From Callaeas wilsoni (taxonomy: Eukaryota; Chordata; Aves; Passeriformes; Callaeidae): a DNA stretch of 64,000 nt. This document shows, in pieces, positions 1 through 38,500 of this stretch. The notes under the pieces are model-generated. The model was not told the origin of the DNA. It did no database searches and worked only from the letters and a program-made list of their open reading frames with translations. The position numbers and the translations under genes are program-made. The stretch's first letter is position 1, and each line of letters begins with the position of its first letter. The stretch lies in NCBI GenBank assembly GCA_013398955.1, contig VWPU01013454.1:147863-211862 (forward strand), given 5' to 3'.

Positions 1-56
1 AAAACCAGCATCTTTTTTTAAACTCTTTCCAGTTTTCACACTGAAGGTGAGATAGA

Positions 57-465
57 GTCATAGAATCACAGAATGGCCTGGGTTGGAGAGTGCCTAAAGA
101 TCATTTAGTTGCAACCTCCCTGCCATGAGCAGGGACACCTTCTACCAGACCAGGTTGCTCAGAGCCCATCCAACCTGGCCTGGAACACTTCTAAGGGATG
201 GGTAATCCACAGCTTCTCTGTGGGCAAACTGTGCTACTGCCTTATCACCCTCAGAGTAAAGAACTTTTCCTAATCTATCTGATCTAAATCTGCTCTGCTC
301 TGTTTTAAAACCATTCCCCCTTATCCTGTCACTACATGCTCTTGGAAAAAGCCTCTCTCTGTCTTTCTTGTAGGCTCTGTTTAGGTTCTGGAAGGCCACA
401 ATTAGGTCACTCCTAAGATTTCTCTTCTCCAGATTGAACAATCCCAATTCTCTCAGCCTTATGCT
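57..465 (-). mobile_element. CR1 LINE 3'-end fragment
   Basis: Bears the CR1 3' hallmarks in reverse: the terminal TCATAGAATCACAGAATGG, GATCATTTAGTTGCAACC, CATCCAACCTGGCCTGGAAC, CAGTAAAGAACTTTTCCTAA, and TTCTCTTCTCCAGATTGAAC. 5'-truncated, as most CR1 copies are; no intact frame. Sits in AFG2A intron 11 in the same orientation as the gene. Confidence 0.9.
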
Positions 466-2210
466 CTACTATAACAACACTGAAGAGACTCAGAAATTAG
501 TTATTGAGTCTTTCGGCACTGTAATCTCCACGGCAAAATGCTATTCCATCCCTCCCACAGTCCAACCAAAGCAGCACGTGAGTCAGGGCGGCTGCAGGGA
601 AGCGAGTTAACAAGATAAACACTGAGACTTCCTTTATTTTAACAGTAAGGCGCTAAGGCAGAGGCTGTATGTGTGTGATTTGGTAATTGGTTAACGCTGC
701 ACAGAAGAATATTTGCTCATGAAACGCATCCTATTTGCTTGTTACGAATAAAGCCTGCTTCTTCTCTTTCAGGGCTGCTTAAAGACTCAATCTGCATCAC
801 TCCCAGCTTCTCAGCACAAGGAAACCCCAGGCTGAGCGCCGTTCACCATTTTAATCACTTCCTCTCCCCTCTGCCCTACATTCCAGAGGACCTTAAAAAC
901 TTGTTGACACCTGTCCGGGGTTTGAAAAAATCCAATTTCAGCAGGTGCTCGTGGGGCCTGAAGTATTTAAGGGAGCAAACTGGCAAAAACCTGTCATCCC
1001 CAATCTTTGCAATGAAGTTGCTACAAGCAGCACGGTCAGACTGCAAAGGCAACTATAATATCCAATTTTCTTTATTGCCATGTCTCAGAAGCCACTTATT
1101 TGCCATTTGCCTTGACTAGCAAACTCCAATGACAATCTTTTGAGGCTTCTTTAAACAAGACAGAAGCCAAGATCTGCACTGCAGAATGAACCGACTGGGA
1201 ACATTGAATTACACTCACTGCACGCACCGGTGCCTTCAGAGTGCCTCTGGCACCATCAGGGCAGGATCCACATGGGATCAAAAATCACACAGCAAAACCA
1301 CACAAAATTAGCCACCCCTGCTGCAAAACCTATTTGCTGAGATTTCACACCTCCAGCAACACTCCATTCCTCCACTGGTAACTTGATGAGAGAGAGACAA
1401 ACCAAGTGCTAACAAAAATTAAATTTGCAAGGTAATTGAGAAGGGACAAGGAAACAGAGGCAGGGGATTATATTTAACCATTTTCTACTTGCAGATTCAC
1501 TTTTGGTAAGGTTATGGTAAGAATGGATGAATGATTTATTTTTATTTTTAGTTGACTAAAATATGCATAGAACTTTGGGATTAAAAGAGCTCAAATATCT
1601 CAAATTGTTATCCCTTGTAAAAAAAGTCAACTTTTTCAAATACAGTTATTTTTACTATCTGCTAATTAACAAGTTACTGTAAATGTGTTCCTGTGGATCT
1701 TTTAGAAATTTTATCAAGTGTTTGCCAAAATTTCTCATAAAACCACAATGCTTCTGCATTTTTCATCTTAAATGCCTGGATTGTAACTACTTACAGGCAC
1801 CGAGCTTTCTTATTTCAGGCTTCTGCTCACTGAAATCCCCATCAAAAGGCTAAGCTATCTCCCCAAAACTCAGTGACAGTTCTTCACAAAGCAAAGCAGT
1901 CGACCTTTCCAAGCCTCATTAATCTGTTGGAGCTGCCACAGCCAAGAGCTGAAGGGAAAAGCAGAGGAAACTTGAATTGGAAAATATTTTGACATAATTG
2001 ACCCAGATGACAAACTAAGCTTAAGCACATGTCAAGCACGGGGAGTGGTACAAAAGCATCGGCTGGGTGATACAGGAAGCTAAACCAAGCCAAGGTGAAG
2101 TCAGAGCCCTGGGAACAGTGTATATTTTGGTAATTACTGATAATTGAAAAAAGAAAATATTCCTTCAGCCCAAGCTCTTAAGTAACAGCAAATAAAAGGT
2201 CAGGAATATT

Positions 2211-2252
2211 TTCTTTTTTTTTTTTTAATCTTTTTTTTTTTTTTTTTTTTTT
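2211..2252. repeat. T-rich homopolymer tract
   Basis: Two T runs (13 and 22) separated by AATC; in AFG2A intron 11. Confidence 0.95.
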
Positions 2253-5200
2253 GAAATCACACTGTAGTTGGAGATCCTAACCAATGTTTTAAATTAAGGT
2301 TTAAGAACCAGTATAGTTCACATCATCTGTACCAGTGGTTTGCTCAGTGTTGACATCCTTAAACATTCCTTACTGTCACAGGTGGGTTAGGTTTTCTTTG
2401 TTTCGTGTGGTGGGGCTTTTTTTCAAGTATTGCTTCATCCTGTTTACAACAATTACTGTCTCACTCCCCTGAACTCCAAGGGATTTAACTTTTTAAAATC
2501 TAAGCAGTTTTGTATCACTATCCCTAAGTGAGGTTTTGCCTTACTTTTGATTTTAAACAGACAAATGTTAAAAAGCACTAAGCAGCAAGAGGAAAAATGA
2601 TGCTTCTGAAACCTTTACAAGCATATAGAAGTTACATAATTTTTCTTGCCATATGTCTTATAAACTCAGGTAATCTGCTTGTTGGACAGAAAACAGAACT
2701 CGAAGTCCCCATGGATCAGACCATCACAGCTAGGTGATGGAGTTTATCTGGGTGGGTACCCTGATGGTGCCTCTCAGCCTGACAATTTAAGAACAGACTA
2801 CAGTGTTCATTCTGAAATAGGTTAAAACCAAAAAAAGCACAATGGTTTTCTTATTTAGTAGTAAATTACCTAAATAGCACAATAATAGGAGGAGGAAAAA
2901 ATTCCACACAGATTCTCTGCAAATTGCTTCCCAGAAAAGCAAAAGACAATCTGTAAGGAAAAGTAATACTCATTTGATCCTTAGCACAACACAATGACAC
3001 AGGATTTCCTAAAATTAAAATAAGCTAAGAAATTGAAAATCCAAGAGGGCCCTCATAACACATCTAAATAAAATAAGATGCAAGACAAATGCAGAGATAA
3101 TTATCTATGCCATACAAGATAGGTGAGTTTCTTCCAAAAATATCACCACAAAAATCCTAGTGGTCTCATAAAAATACAGCTCAAAATAACAGCTAGTCAA
3201 AGCTGACCCTAAATGCAGGAACTGTGAAAACAGTCCACAGAAATACCTACCACATAAACAGTCAAAAGACGGAATAAAATGACACAAGGTTTCATTTCCT
3301 TCATGTTCAGTTTTGCTTTAGATGACATCTAAAGCAAAAATGTCAGAGAGACAGGTTATATATAACAGAAAGGTATCATCAGCCTGGCAGAAGCTGAAAA
3401 TTATATCCCCATCATGTTCATATGGATAGGTCCCATACCTGTGCATAAGGGGTTTTTCTTACTAGTACAAAAAATGCATAAAACACATTTCAGTATAATA
3501 TTACAAACTTTGGGACAAGCACAAAAGGATTGTGAAGAAGAACAAAAGGGCAGAGAAGGCTGACTGAAATAAGCAGTCAGTCAGATCAAAAGCTATTGAT
3601 AAGTCAAGACTGATGTCCAATCCTGCAGAATGAAGAAATTATCCTAATTCATTCCTTAACACAGTCTTACACTCGCTTGTATCCATGACTGCAAAACACT
3701 GAAAAATCTCCAAGAAGCTGAGAACAATTCAGTTGCCTTTTCTGTAACAGAGGTTTGGGAGGGGGGAATAATCCAGATGACCACTAAAACCCTGAAAAGC
3801 CTCAATGCTACAAGAGATTTAGAAAAAGGAGTTGGCGGGAAGGAGCAGGAAGAGCCATCCCCTGGAAAGTAGTTGACAACCTACTCCCCAGTAAATTTAG
3901 CAGATACATTGTATTAGAGACAAAGAAAGTCAAGAGAAGGAACAAAAATAAACCATTTCCCCTAGGAATTATATGCAAGATTGCTTTGTAAAACAAACCA
4001 AGCAACAAGCTGCTTTGCTCTGGAAAAGCAAAAGGTCACCAATCTTGGTGAAAATACAGCTATAAAAAGTTTCTGGCCAAGTATCAAAGAGCATGTTTAC
4101 AAAAGGGCCACATTCATTGTAACACTAACCATTCAAACCTCACAATGGATTTCAGGAGAGAACAGGATGCAACGTCAAACATCTGTTATCACGTTATTTT
4201 CTTCTGCTCCTCTGCCCACAAATGACATCGACACACTGCCCATCTCCCAAACCTCATGAGAGGCCAGTCAGACGTGGGCCAGAGGCCGTCTTGTGACAGC
4301 TCCCCATGCCCAAAATGGATCTAAAGGTCACATTTTGACAATTTGCTCATAACCCAGTTGAAACATCTCACTGAACAGAGTCAGCTGTCCAAACTGCACA
4401 GACACATCTGGCAAACAAAGCCTTCCTGGAGGCAGGCTGAGGCAGGGGCGATACCTGCTGCACTGAAGCAGGACAGCCAGCTCAGACAAGGACAGCACAT
4501 TCAGCACTGCTGGGAGCTGGGACTTACTGTGCCCGTGGCTCTTAAATGTAGTGTGCAGACATAATAGGTCCAGCCTTCCAAAAACCACTGGACCGAGCAA
4601 GCACTGCACGTAACAGAACCGATATCCTCTCAGGCTTCAGACAAAGGGAGAGGCAGCATCCAGCAGCAGGCTCCCACAGCTAGAGCTGTGCCTCCTGCCT
4701 GCAGCCCCTGCGCCAGAAGGGCCCAAGAGCCTCTGCCCCCTGCACTATCCCAACAGAGTATCCTACAAGCGGTACAGCAGACACTTTTCATCAAAATTAC
4801 TCGAGGCAGAAGAGACTGGAAGGAAAACACAAGTCTGAAAAGTAAATCATCAAGAATCGCACTTTCATTTCAAAATGCCTGATGTCAGTTCCAGGGATGG
4901 ATATCCAAGACATAATGTAGAGAACGGGAAAATTAATAGGGCTAAAAGCAAGGAAAGAAAAATCCGCTCTCAAAAAAACCCCAACAAAACAAACCAAAAC
5001 CCCACATACTCATCTACTTTGGATTTATTGCAGGAACACTTGCAGTGGAAATTAATTCATGCCTGTTGTGCTTGAAAAAGTGCTACAGATGATGTTTAAC
5101 ACATTTAGTACATGATGGATGTTGCCTTTTTCTGTCCAGGAAACAAATGTGAAGTTAGAGAAAGTGGGCTATGTTCCCTTCCTGGAGTCAACATGTCCAA

Positions 5201-6735
5201 GGCTGGACATGCTCCAGAGATGTGCTTCTTGCAACATCTGTACATTGAATATTTGACCAGTTCCAGGCCAAGGGATTTAAACCAACAGGGAATCACAAGC
5301 AGTTTCCTAGAGCCAGACACTTCTGCTGCAGCTTGTCAATGATGGAGGATGCTGCATGTGCAGAAATCCACCGTGGAAAAACGCATTACTATACACAAGC
5401 ATTTCCCATCAGTGCACCTTTGGATACCTCCTCATCAGCATGAGCCACCCTGCACTTTTGGACAATTAACTGGATCAGTAAAAATGTCTGATGATGCTAT
5501 GATTGAGGGATACAAGATAATAACAACATCCATTTTTAATTGGTTTTCTTTTTCCAGACTGCTACCTTTTTCCCCACCCTCTCGGGCACCAGTGCTTGAG
5601 GCGAGACAAAAGAGGAATGTTTTCTTTTAAGCAGAGGAGGAGGAAAAGGTTACCTTGTTTACCAGTAACTCTGGAGCACAAAGAACTACTTTGTCTTTAT
5701 GGAAGAGGCAGTAAAGGTAGTGTTTCTTAAGGGCTGAGGTTTCCAAGGCTGCCCTTGTTGATGTGACCGTGACCCAGAGGGCTGTCTGCAATCCCAGAGA
5801 GCCCAGGCACTGAAGGGCTGCTGGCTTCAGGGTCAACACAACTGCCTCTGCTCCCAGAGAGGATGCACAGCTACAGTGTGCCTGAAAGGATGGGAGGAGG
5901 AGGAAGCTGTGCAGAAACTAACACAGGAGGCTTTGTGAGTAGAGATGGTCAAAAGAGAAGGGGACGTGATCTTACTGCTGAGGAGGAGATACTTTCAAAA
6001 TACTTAAACAAATGGTTTTTTTTGCACTTCATTAACATTCTGACACAGCTGCAAGACTACTCCATGTGGAATCACTCTGCTATCTCTTTTTTTTCTTTCC
6101 TATGCACTGAAGCTCAGTATTATTATTAAATAACTTCCATTCATGTGTTTTCCATACAACCCACAGTGATCAATTACACTGATTCACAGGCAACGAAATC
6201 CAAAATTTTTCTATATTTGGCGTTTCTTAACGCTGAGAGAATCTCATTTATCCAAGAGTATTCAAGATGTAACTGATTTTGCAAGCTTTCTGAAAACTGA
6301 TGAAGTAGAACCCTTTCCTCAGAAAAAAAGGCAAATAGGACAAGTAAAATTTGCAATGAAACAAGAACAGTGAGATAAAGAAAGTGACCTTCCTAAGGAA
6401 TGAAAGGGAATGTAAAAGATTAGATGATATTTCCATGCATTCAAGTAATAATTAGAGTAAGAGCAGCTACCCGCTATCCAGTCACTTTTCATTTACACTG
6501 CTTTAATTGCAGTATAAGTATTGTTGCCACTTTTAGAAAGCCTTTAAATAATACCAATATTTAAGATGTCACTCCACAGCTTACCCATCCGTCCAACATC
6601 TGTGCTGTGATAAAATAAATAACAATTCTTTTAACAGCATACAAGGAAGCGCTACTGCTTTTCATAAGAAAACACAAACCTTACTTGATATTTACCAGGT
6701 GTTTGCTGGAGCATATACAGAGATTAGAAACACTA

Positions 6736-32265
<25,530 letters not shown>

Positions 32266-32350
32266 GCTGCCCGCGGCCGGCGCAGAGCGGTTCCGGAGCA
32301 GAGGCCGGCACCGCCCCAGGGGGCGGCCGCTCCCCGCCCCTCTCAGCTCC
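32266..32350. promoter_or_regulatory. Bidirectional AFG2A/NUDT6 core promoter or 5' UTR interval
   Basis: Only 85 bp separate the two start codons, so the transcription start sites must lie here or inside the opposite gene's first exon. There is no TATA box. GC-box (Sp1-like) matches are at 32311-32317, 32319-32326 and 32332-32340, and an ETS-type TTCCGG core at 32291-32296. This is typical of CpG-island housekeeping divergent promoters. Start sites themselves cannot be placed from sequence. Confidence 0.75.
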
Positions 32351-32510
32351 ATGGCGGGGCCGTGGCGGGCGCTGCGGAGGGCGCGGGGCTGGGCGGCCCT
32401 GGCGGGGCTGCGGGCGAGGCTGGACAAGTTCGGGGGGGTGAGCGTGGACCTGGGCGAGCTGCGAGGCTCTCCGCGGCTGGAGCGGGCCGCCTTCGGGCGG
32501 TGGCTGCGGG
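32351..32510 (+). CDS. NUDT6: NUDT6 coding exon 1, ends at a GC donor
   Basis: Starts [20 protein letters not shown], then [14 protein letters not shown], which matches the human ...LDRFGGISV segment. The exon ends CTGCGGG|GCAAGT. Joining at that GC donor gives GRWLRESVSQW, which aligns without gaps to human QKGLQAAVQQW. The nearest GT (three bases on) breaks the frame. The Kozak context is moderate (T at -3, G at +4). Confidence 0.8.
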
Positions 32511-35500
32511 GCAAGTGCCGGGCGGGGGTCCCGAGTCACGGGCCGGGCGGGGGGCGGTGTGTGATGCGCGGCGGGGGTCCCGCCAGGGGGCGCCCTCAGC
32601 CGCCGCCTTCCCCTCACAGACCCTCAGTCGCGGCGGTGAGGTGGAGGGCGCTGGTAGGAGGGAGCAGAGGTCGTTCACAGAGCCATAGAATAGTTAGGGT
32701 TGGAAGGGACTTATGGAGATCATCCAGTCCAGTCGGCCGGAGCAGGTGACGCAGGAGTGAAAACCACACCAGGTGGGTTTGGAATGTCTCCAGAGAGGGA
32801 GACTCCACGCCTCCTTTGGGCAGCCTGTTCCAGTGCTCTGCCACTCTCGGTGTGAAGTTCTTCCTGGTGTTGAGGAGAAACTTCAGGTGTTTCAGGAACT
32901 ATTGCTCCTGTCACTGGCCACCACTGAAAAAAGTCTGGCATCATTCTCTTGGCACCCACTTTTGAGATATTTGTATGGATTGATGAGGTCCAGTCTGAGA
33001 CTCACCTTCTCCAGACTGAACAGGTCTAGCTCTTGCAGTCTCTCATAGAGAGATGGTCCAGACCACTCATCCTTTTTGTGGCCTCTGCTGGGCTCTCTCC
33101 AATAGTTCCTTATCTTCCTTGTACTGAGGAGCTCAGAACTGGACACAGCACTCCAGAAGAGTAGATTCCCCTGTTTCTCATGGCAGGCCCTAATGTAAAA
33201 ACCATCATTTTGCATGTGAACACCAAGTTGTACCACACAAAACGTTGAGCTGGCAGCCCCTGACACTGCTGGTGAGTTTCTCCCACCAACAATAGTTTTA
33301 CCCTGTGGTAAACAAGGTGAAGATACAGATTTTTGCACATTACCGACGGCTATAGTGCATGGTAAGGTTTAAAACCACACAGATCAAGGGAAAAGGGGTC
33401 CCTGACCCTCCTCACTTCCCTCTCTTGCAGAGTCCGTGTCTCAGTGGCGGGATGAAGGCCGTGTTGCTGTCTGGCTCCATGTCCCCATCCTCCAGAGCAG
33501 CCTTGTGGCAGTGGCTGCTTCCCAAGGCTTTGCTTTCCACCACGCTGAGCAGGGCTCATCCACCCTGACGCTGTGGCTGGGAGAGGGGCCCAGCAGGCTG
33601 CCGGGGTTTGCCACACACCAGCTGGGGGTTGCAGGTGAGTTACAGGACTGGTTACACCCACAGAAAAGTCTTGAAGGAGCCCTTAGGAGCAGGTTCAGTA
33701 GGAACTGCTCTTCCGTACAACCAGCACGTGGAAACTAGCTGCCTACTGCATTTTGAAATTAAAAAGTAATCACCAACGTAGAGAAAAAAACATTGGTCTG
33801 CTCTGTGTGCTTAATATGTACATCTGCCTAAACTATGCTCAAGGAAACCTATAAATGGGGAAAACTTGACCCAACAGGGATTGTTCATAATCAAAAGCAG
33901 CTCTTAGCCTAAATTGCCGTGGTCTAAAAGCTGATCTAAGTTGTGCCTAGAGATCTTCAATCTAAACATATATTTTTCACAAAAAACCAAACAAACACCA
34001 TAGTCTTGTGCATCTGGACCTCCCACAACCACAGTTGGAAAGCTGTTCCATAACAGAAGATTTCTGAGGAACTAGATAAGACGGTTTCCCCTTTTTTCTT
34101 TTTTATTTTTGCATATAGCAAAAATATATCCTTTGCAATACAAGGGACTGATGATGAGCCAAAAATACTGTCAGCGTGAAGTTAGCTTCACCAAACTTGA
34201 CTGGGTTTGTCCTCTCAGCAGAGTTCCACAGATCTGCCATTGCCTATCCCATGACTCAGTTATCTGTAATTGGTTTGGACCCCTCATGTACTGGTTAAGG
34301 GTTCCATAACATGCAGAAATCACGAGACTGGGGAGAGCAAATCTCTCCAGTTACAATCCTGACTTGTTTGTCCTTGGCTTGCAGGGACTGTGTGTGGTGT
34401 TATTTCTTCACCAAGTGGTGTTAAGGCCCATAAACAGCAATTTGAAAAATCTAGTTAGGAAGAACTCACAAAAGATGGTTTGTTCTGTGCAGCAGCAAGT
34501 CAGGTGAAAGGAAGTTTAGGGGGAAAAAAACCCTTGGATTACAAAACAGTGCTACTGCCATCAGTAGTGAGAGTCTTCGGTTCCAAGGCCAGCAGAGGGC
34601 AGGGTGGATGCTGAAGGCGGCCTTGGAGTTTGTCAATGGACATGTTGGAGCATGTTTTCCTGAGGTATGGAAACCTCACCATTAAAATATGTGGCATTAA
34701 ACTGGAGCAGGACAGTGCATTCTCCTCACAAAAGCACCGTGTTACTCCTTGTGAGGAAACCTAAGTGAAAGACATTTTCTGAAGAAGAACTTGCACAGCT
34801 CAAAGTGCTGCTTGAAAGGAAACGATGCAAGAGATGAGTTGTGAACCCGGTGGGCATCAGAAAAGATTATAAGGAAAATCGTACCTCTGAAAGGCTCACA
34901 AATAAACATTTAAAAATGTATTTTTAGAGCATAATTTGCAGTTGTGCTTCAAAACGCTTTGCACTCTGCAAGTAGGAAAAAACTTAAAAGAAAAGTTTGG
35001 TAGGTGCAGGTTAATGGATTTCATAATATATTGTACGGATTTTAAAATTGCACAACATATAATGTATGTGCTCTTTGCTACCATTTTTCAAACCTGTACG
35101 CTTTTAGTCATTATTAGGACTTTCTTTAAAGGAGGTGAATACTTAAGGAAAGCATTTTAGCCAGGTAAACAAGTGTGAAATAATGACTGCTGTGTGGTTT
35201 TTTCTTTCCTTTGTTCCACTCACTGTCAGTGGATCTGGAAAACATCCCAAAAATACACTAAGCAGTGTGGATACCACCTGGTAGGTTTATTCCATTATGT
35301 TTTTACTTTGGGAGGGAGAGCCTGGGTAGTGGAAAGGCTCCATTCTATTTTTAATTAATTTTATTGAAATACTAAATTATTTAAATATGGATATTGGGGA
35401 GGGGGTCAAACACAAGGCATTTTTATTTCCTAACCAAAAAGTGTTTTATAAAGTGTCTGCAGTAAATAAAAGCAATTTGCTGGTGAGAGTCTCCATCCCA

Positions 35501-38500
35501 AAGCTGTGGCCAGTCAGTGAAATGCAGGACTCAGTTCTCTGAGCATCCTGAAAATGAAAAGCAGAGATGTGGAGAATGGTTGGCTGGCCAGCAGGAAGCC
35601 AGCACAGGGAACAGGTAGCAAGTCTCATTGCCAAGTAGACCAGCAGCTGGTTTTCCTCCTGTCTGGAGTTTCCCACGCAGCCAACGCAGCACAGCCAGGG
35701 CTTGTGCCTCAGGACCATTCAGCCAAGTGATGACAAAGGTGTGAATAAGCGGGGTCAGGTCATGTTTTACCAGACTGGATGAAGGTGGCCAAGCAGAGAG
35801 TAGCAAATGTTACTCATTGGGCTTGGCCATTATTGTTTAGAAATAGTGGAATATGTGATCTGTCTTCCAGCTAAGTTACTGCATCCGTTTGTATGCGGCA
35901 GGATTTTCCACATGTGTAAAGATACAGAGGAGTCTCTGGTGTACGAAGTGATTAACATGTTTTTAAAAAGCATTTCCAAAATTCCCCACCTCTGTGGAGG
36001 ATGTGGCCTGCCATCCATCAAGTGACATGTTTGTAAATATGCCATGTAACAATGGCATGGGAGGACAAGCTGAGGAAGGAAAGTAAAAGGCATTTTCTTC
36101 CCTCTCACATGCTCTACAAGCCTTACAACACAGCTGTTATTTTCATTGCTACCACCTTAATCCACTTGTTGAAAGAAAGTCCTTGGAGTTGAAGGACTCC
36201 AGGAAGGAGAGCCTACACACACAGAGGATCATCAGCCTTGGCCGGTCCTGTTCCTTAAGGAAATCTAAAATGAGCAGCTGCATTACTGTGAAACTGCACA
36301 GGACGATGGAGGTAGATGGGTTTGACAAGCCACTTATCAAAAGTGACGTAAAAGTACTTCCCAAGTTGTTTTACAAATACCTGCTCCTGTCTGCTGATGT
36401 TTACAGTGCAGGCAGTTGTGTCTGCACTCATTCTGTGGTTGACAAGTTCTTCTCAACACTGAACATCTTTGCATGCATTTTTACATCAGTCATAAATAAA
36501 ACAGGCAGGATATTTTTCCCTCCATTATTCATTATCTGGAGTTGTCAAATGCATTCTTCTTTTTTTTTTTTTTTAATTCTTTTCTTACCTATTTCCCAAA
36601 AGAGAACATTCAAAACCAAGTGGTATTGTAATAGTGATTACTTGGTTGGGTTGCAAGTATAAACCTTTCCAGAAAGGCATCCTGGCACTGGATGATTTAA
36701 AGCTCCAGGTGCCTCATTTGTAGCAGGAGGGAGAGTTTTAAAAACCATAATTCAGGGCCTGCAGTCAAGCTCCGATCTCACTGATACCAACCAGGTGTGG
36801 CCCAGCGAGGGAACATGAGACCCGACAGCAAATCCTGTTAGTGTGTTTTTCTTTTTGCTCTGGATTTAGGTATTCTCTAGCAGAGATTCTGATCATATCA
36901 CTGGGAATTTCACTGCCAAAATTTACATTCACAGGTTTCAATTTCAGGGGAACAGAGGAGAGCAAACACACTTTCTGTTTGATTCAAACTGCAGTTTCCT
37001 GCCTTCACCAGCCCTCCCTGGTCTCAGCAAACCCTTTGGCTGAGGAATGGCTTTTCTAGAAAACAAACCCTCTAATAACAGTGTTCCTTCTGCTTTCCTT
37101 CTGCTGCCTCTTTTAATCATTACAGTAGTTGAACTTGGACACTGCTAAATATTTACAGGAGGAATGAAATCATAAAGTCACAAGCTACGGGGAGGCAGAT
37201 ACATGACTACCCTCTTAAAGCATGTCCTTTGACATATCTCGAAGGAAGACTGGTATTTCATCTTTGAAATATCCTCCTACACAACTCTGCCATGTATTAT
37301 TAAAAAACAGAGGATGTTTTTAGCTGGACACTCACTCCTTAATAATTCCTTCCGGTGGATATACTTCCCCATGACATTTTACATGCACATGTCATCACAG
37401 ATGTGCCTGTATCCTCTTCCTCCTGCTATAAAATGACATAAGCATTTTTTTACCGTTAACCTCTAATTTGAAAGCCATGCATGACTGATGTGGAAAAGAT
37501 CCTGGTAAGTTGCACCACAGCACTCGTCCTGCTCACCACAGTGCTCTTTATTCTGAGAAAAATACCTGTTTTAAGGGAAGGACATTTTTAAAGTATGACC
37601 AGTGAGTATGACATAATTAAACATGAAAGCACTTGGGGTTCAGAAAGTAGGAAAACTTGTAATCTGCAGGAGAAAGTCATGGGCTGAGCACGAGGACGTA
37701 AGGAAAAGCGGCACTTCTCATTCAGACAGGTTTTTTCATCAAATGAATGTCACTTTTCCACTTGGAAGCATCACTTTTTGATTAAGAAGTTGACTCAGAT
37801 TATGGTGCAGTTCCTGTCATGAGTTGTTAGCTGGGTAGTGCGAGTTCAGAGACAGTCACACAGCTGAACATTATCTGTACAGTCAGCCCAGAGTACTAAA
37901 CATGGTGTGTTATTAACCCAAAACCACTCAAATCTCCACTACAGCAGGTGGGGGCTTTGTCATGAATTTCACTGGAAAAAAATTTGTCCCCCTTAAGGGT
38001 GGCTTCTCAGCCAGAGTCACTGGAAAATTCTCTGTTATTTGAGGAAGATTACAGGCACGTTTCTGCTGAAGCGAGCAGCTTTGCCAGATTGTTTGGGTAA
38101 CCTGATCTTGCATTCTTTAGTTCTGATATTAACACAAGCAAGTTTTTCTTCGCATTTCTTGTCTAATCTGGAACTTAAATGATGTAATTATTTATCTTGG
38201 TACTGCCAACTTTGAATTTTTATACGGGATACTTAACCTTTTTCTGATATCTTATTGTGCATCCGTTTTCCTCTGACAAACCACTTTGTGATTCATCCAT
38301 ACAAACCTTGCTAACTGTACATGGTATCATTAGGTGTTTGTTATGCTTTATCAAAACGTGTTCAGTTTTGGTTATTAGGATTGAACATAGTTGTCCAACA
38401 CTTCATCTTTTTCAATATTCTTTCTATACCAGGTGCTGTTCTAGATGAAAGCACTGGAAAGGTGTTGGTTGTACAAGATAGAAATAAGGTATGTGCGTTA

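Noticed and set aside
142..447. Minus-strand 101-codon frame with likeness to a reverse-transcriptase element tail
   Set aside because: It is the degraded 3' part of the CR1 copy, not a host gene.
36183..36662. 159-codon plus-strand open frame in NUDT6 intron 2
   Set aside because: No recognisable domain, ends in a Phe run from poly-T, and no codon pattern of a real gene.
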